DNA from: Hydrogenophilales bacterium
GTDB taxonomy: Bacteria > Pseudomonadota > Gammaproteobacteria > Burkholderiales > Eutrophovitaceae
Assembly (NCBI GenBank): GCA_902627495.1
Contig: CACOJS010000004.1
Span: forward strand, 62,001 to 126,000
Reading direction: 5' to 3'
DNA: 64,000 bases
How positions within the stretch are numbered: position 1 is the stretch's first letter; the number at the start of each line of letters is the position of its first letter. Below are positions 61,342-64,000 of this stretch, one piece after another. Made by a program: the position numbers and the translations under genes. The notes below the pieces were generated by a model. The model had not been told where the DNA came from, did no database searches, and saw nothing but the letters and a program-made list of their open reading frames with translations.

Positions 61342-64000
61342 CTCGAATCACAATAAATAGACTCGTTTTAGGCGGAATCTTAATACCTGTCCGAGTAAGG
61401 CTGGAACCACTGATATTGAATCTCTTGTAATAATGGCTAGTCATGTCGAAGTTACTAATATTGGAAGAACCTGTAAGACTACTGGAAAGAGACGTCAAAT
61501 CAACGGCAGGGAAACTAAAGCCGTGTGGTCTATCATTGGAATTGATTGCTTGCGCCGGAAACCCTATCCATGGCGGCAAGTTTTGAGTTCCAAGATTTCC
61601 AAAGACCGAAGCCCCCAGTCGACCAAAGAAGTCGGCAAAGGACAGTGCTCCCTCATGCTGAATCGCATGCTCATAGCATTTCGCAAACGCTACCGTCGAT
61701 CGCCCAACTGTCTCTGTGTAGCGTGCACAATCGTTTGCTGCGGCTTTGAATGCCTTGGTTCCCACCATTCGATTCATGAAAGCTCCCCAGGCTCCCGCCA
61801 TATTGTAGTGATCTCCACTTAAAGATGGCCAATCAGCCCAGGATACCCCACCCTTAGTCTTGAGGTAGTTCGCCAAACGACTCGTGCTTCCAATGGTGAC
61901 CTTGTTGTAACCCGGACACATTGTCGGAGTAACTATATCTTCAGAAGTAACGGCTTGACCCTCTTCTAAGGCAGTTGCCGTACTGTAACCACCCCTTTGG
62001 GTTGCAGAAGCGTAACTTAATGCGTGCTGTACCTCATGAATTAACGTTGACTTGGTGTATTTAACACCGCTGGCACTACTGCTCATAGTACTGTTAATAA
62101 AAGTTAGCAAAGCCTCATTGGAGTTCACGTAAGCACCTCCAGTATCCTTCTTGCTGGCATTAAGAGACCAGACATATCCCCCCCATCCTGTTCCTCCAGG
62201 GGGCTTAACAAAGATAACGTTGAAAGGCTGCAAACTGTTATTGTAAGCACTTAAGCTTCGATCGCCATCACCAGCTATATTTTGACGATAGCGCGGCGAA
62301 CTTAGCCAGAAATCTCCAGTTAGTCCAACCAACTTATCGAAACCTTGCTTATCTCCAGACCCTGAGCATACCGCTGCACGGTAATCTTCGAACTCAGCAT
62401 CAGAAACATCTCCGCCGTTAGCCGTCTTGGAAGCATCATCCGTCCAGAATAGGACTTCCCGTCCCGATGAAAGTTGACATTTCTTAATCAGCTTTGTGTT
62501 GTAGGGACAATTCGCAATAGTATCCGGCTCACGTGCCGTCTGACAACCTGATGCTGTTAGCTCATACCATTTCTTGCTAGCACCAATTGACGGAGATTTC
62601 TGTGGTGGTGCATCGTAGCTTGAGTAACCCGCTGGGGAGCCCGCCGTTGCCAATGGACTCCTAGCCTCCATTGCCTGAGTTTCCGCCTCTCTCTGATGAT
62701 GACGGTAATGCCAAGCCCGTCGATAGTTTTCCTCATCCTGTCTTTCAAGCTCTGCAATTTCGTTTAGGGTAAGCTCTCCACGAGCCACAGGCTCTGGCGA
62801 ATACTCAACGACATTACCCGCCGGTGAACTACCAACAGCGGGAACATTACCGCTTATGTCGTCTACTGTAGGGTTTGAAAAGACAAGTGTCATCTTATGA
62901 TTGCTGGTCAAACCACTGCTGACTGTGAATTTAATCGTGGCATCCTCTCGAGCGCTAGTGTTGTTGTAGCACCATAATGACACGCCAGCCCCCGAGCTCA
63001 CGGTAGTGGTAAACTCGGTAGCCGCCCGATTGCCAACAACAGCACCAGACTTACAGTTAGGGCCAGTACATGCATTTTCAAGTTTATCTTCACAACTCTT
63101 TATAACGGCCTGAGTCATTGTACTAGTCTCGACGTCCCTTCCTTTAGTTGCCTTCAGGGTGACGGTGTAATTACCGCCTTCACGGTAGGTGTGCTCGACC
63201 TCACGAGTTGTAACTGGTCTCGACCCGTCTCCCAGATCCCACTCGTAGGAGTCGGCCCCGGCTGCGGTTGAAAACTTAACGGGCCGGCCATAGAAGCTAA
63301 CGGTAGGGAAATTGGAAATCCTATAGGTACCGCTACCACCGCCGCCGCCTCCAGCATCAGATGTAATCTTAATGTTGTGAGTCGCCTGATCGGATTCTTG
63401 TCTATTGGCAGGACAGAGGGCTTTTACCTTAACGGTAAAGTCACCTGCTTTTGTATAAGTGTGTTCAATACCATCGTTATCGGTGTCAGTTGCGGGTCTT
63501 CCCCCATCACCAAAGTCGTACTCAAAATGCAGATGACGCGAGGTGCAGTTTGACTGACGCACGGCCGCAGTAAACTTCACAGCAGTTCCTGTCTTACCAG
63601 TAGAAGGCCCTGAGATCACAGGAGTCCCTGGTTTGGTGGTAGCAATCGTAACTTTGGCTTGTGCCGCGTCAGACGTCAGTTTTGTCGCCGGACAATAAGC
63701 TTTTACGTCAATCGTGTAAGTACCGGCTTCCCTGTAGGCATGCTTAACCTTTTCCCCGGCACGAGAACGCATGTTGTTAGAACGATCACCCATATCCCAC
63801 ATGAACATAAGGTTTCTGACATTTCCATCACAATTAGGCTTGTCACTCGTTGCGGAAAACTCTAACTCACCGTAGGGAGAACCCGATGACGGCCCGCTTA
63901 TAGTTGGTGTACCCGGCTTCTCTGTGTCCCCACCCCCGCTCATTTCCGCAACCTTAAGCGTTAGCGAAGATTCACTGCTGTTGCTATCTGGGTTTGTGGC
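61331..64000 (-). CDS. Large secreted PKD-repeat protein with HExxH metalloprotease motif (5' end outside window)
   Basis: Partial: the open frame continues through the right edge, so the start lies outside. At least three PKD-like repeats are seen (SPSS-type start, FSA strand, WDMGD, YDFGDGG or WDLGDGS, then YREAGTYTIDVKA, YTKAGDFTVKVKA or YREGGNYTVTLKA). The C-terminal part carries LIHEVQHALSYA, an HExxH zinc motif at 62024-62038, with Glu further on in ALEEGQAV, like M30/gluzincin peptidases. Many Cys pairs. It is likely a surface or secreted protease or adhesin. Its base composition appears GC-richer than its neighbours. Confidence 0.88.
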   Translation of the reverse strand, partial: ATNPDSNSSESSLTLKVAEMSGGGDTEKPGTPTISGPSSGSPYGELEFSATSDKPNCDGNVRNLMFMWDMGDRSNNMRSRAGEKVKHAYREAGTYTIDVKAYCPATKLTSDAAQAKVTIATTKPGTPVISGPSTGKTGTAVKFTAAVRQSNCTSRHLHFEYDFGDGGRPATDTDNDGIEHTYTKAGDFTVKVKALCPANRQESDQATHNIKITSDAGGGGGGSGTYRISNFPTVSFYGRPVKFSTAAGADSYEWDLGDGSRPVTTREVEHTYREGGNYTVTLKATKGRDVETSTMTQAVIKSCEDKLENACTGPNCKSGAVVGNRAATEFTTTVSSGAGVSLWCYNNTSAREDATIKFTVSSGLTSNHKMTLVFSNPTVDDISGNVPAVGSSPAGNVVEYSPEPVARGELTLNEIAELERQDEENYRRAWHYRHHQREAETQAMEARSPLATAGSPAGYSSYDAPPQKSPSIGASKKWYELTASGCQTAREPDTIANCPYNTKLIKKCQLSSGREVLFWTDDASKTANGGDVSDAEFEDYRAAVCSGSGDKQGFDKLVGLTGDFWLSSPRYRQNIAGDGDRSLSAYNNSLQPFNVIFVKPPGGTGWGGYVWSLNASKKDTGGAYVNSNEALLTFINSTMSSSASGVKYTKSTLIHEVQHALSYASATQRGGYSTATALEEGQAVTSEDIVTPTMCPGYNKVTIGSTSRLANYLKTKGGVSWADWPSLSGDHYNMAGAWGAFMNRMVGTKAFKAAANDCARYTETVGRSTVAFAKCYEHAIQHEGALSFADFFGRLGASVFGNLGTQNLPPWIGFPAQAINSNDRPHGFSFPAVDLTSLSSSLTGSSNISNFDMTSHYYKRFNISGSSLTRTGIKIPPKTSLFIVIRDEQ

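Noticed and set aside
61433..61822. 129-codon plus-strand frame opposite the PKD protein
   Set aside because: The opposite frame has clear PKD and HExxH motifs. This one has no recognisable domain and looks like an antisense artefact of the GC-richer gene.
63154..63357. Other minus-strand frames inside the PKD protein
   Set aside because: They overlap the strongly supported PKD frame; composition follows Gly/Ser-rich codons read out of phase.
1..64000. CRISPR arrays, tRNA or rRNA genes, insertion sequences and prophage
   Set aside because: No regularly spaced repeats, cloverleaf-like sequences, transposase motifs or phage structural genes were seen when reading both strands; a tRNA scan would be needed to be certain.

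Overview
The window is an AT-rich bacterial chromosome segment with a Gram-negative gene set: many Sec signal peptides, an entericidin-type lipoprotein, a Wzm/Wzt polysaccharide exporter, a HtrA-like periplasmic protease and a TolA/TonB-like C-terminal domain. ThrH, a YghU-type glutathione transferase, a PEP carboxylase, TrmL, DUF3429 and DUF2784 proteins, and many CoA-transferase, enoyl-CoA hydratase and oxidoreductase genes fit an uncultivated, probably marine proteobacterium. I favour Gammaproteobacteria, by inference from gene families only. TTG and GTG starts are frequent. I saw no tRNA, rRNA, CRISPR array or insertion sequence.

Layout. 0.1-4.3 kb: two tandem paralogous membrane-anchored class III nucleotide cyclases with TolB/FlgO-like and TPR-like C-termini. 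4.7-23.2 kb: single genes and short operons, including thrH, a Nu-class GST, a SUMF1-domain protein, a short photolyase-like flavoprotein, an acyl-CoA dehydrogenase, an aldo/keto reductase, a PhyH dioxygenase, ppc with a coupled small ORF, and an exported formamidase-like enzyme followed by a strong hairpin and a substrate-binding-like protein. Small secreted proteins resembling surface-adhesin E recur through this part and again at 60 kb. Two degraded gene remnants lie between genes.

23.3-35.3 kb: a divergent surface-polysaccharide locus. The minus arm encodes a B12-binding-type radical SAM protein, an HddA-type heptose kinase, both subunits of a thiamine-diphosphate E1 dehydrogenase, a ColD-type sugar 3-dehydratase in which His replaces the PLP lysine, and an HddC-type nucleotidyltransferase. 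The plus arm encodes an NAD-dependent epimerase, two glycosyltransferases and the Wzm/Wzt ABC exporter. An E1 pair beside a 3-dehydratase suggests an unusual, perhaps yersiniose-like, branched-chain deoxysugar. This is the most interesting system in the window. It is followed by an Hsp20 gene with a sigma-32-like promoter and a ROSE-like RNA thermometer.

36.6-52.8 kb: a TPR-methyltransferase and then catabolic genes. One group is M20 amidohydrolase, VOC protein and PaaG-like hydratase. A plus-strand group (hydratase, dienelactone hydrolase, Baeyer-Villiger monooxygenase, aldo/keto reductase) suggests ketone-to-lactone breakdown. A minus-strand operon holds a GST, two CaiB-type CoA-transferases and a hydratase. 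53-64 kb: an entericidin, glpK, a GMC oxidoreductase, a structured possible ncRNA or leader before a HtrA-like protease, small envelope proteins, an FMN reductase, and the 3' part of a large secreted PKD-repeat protein with an HExxH metalloprotease motif that runs off the right edge.
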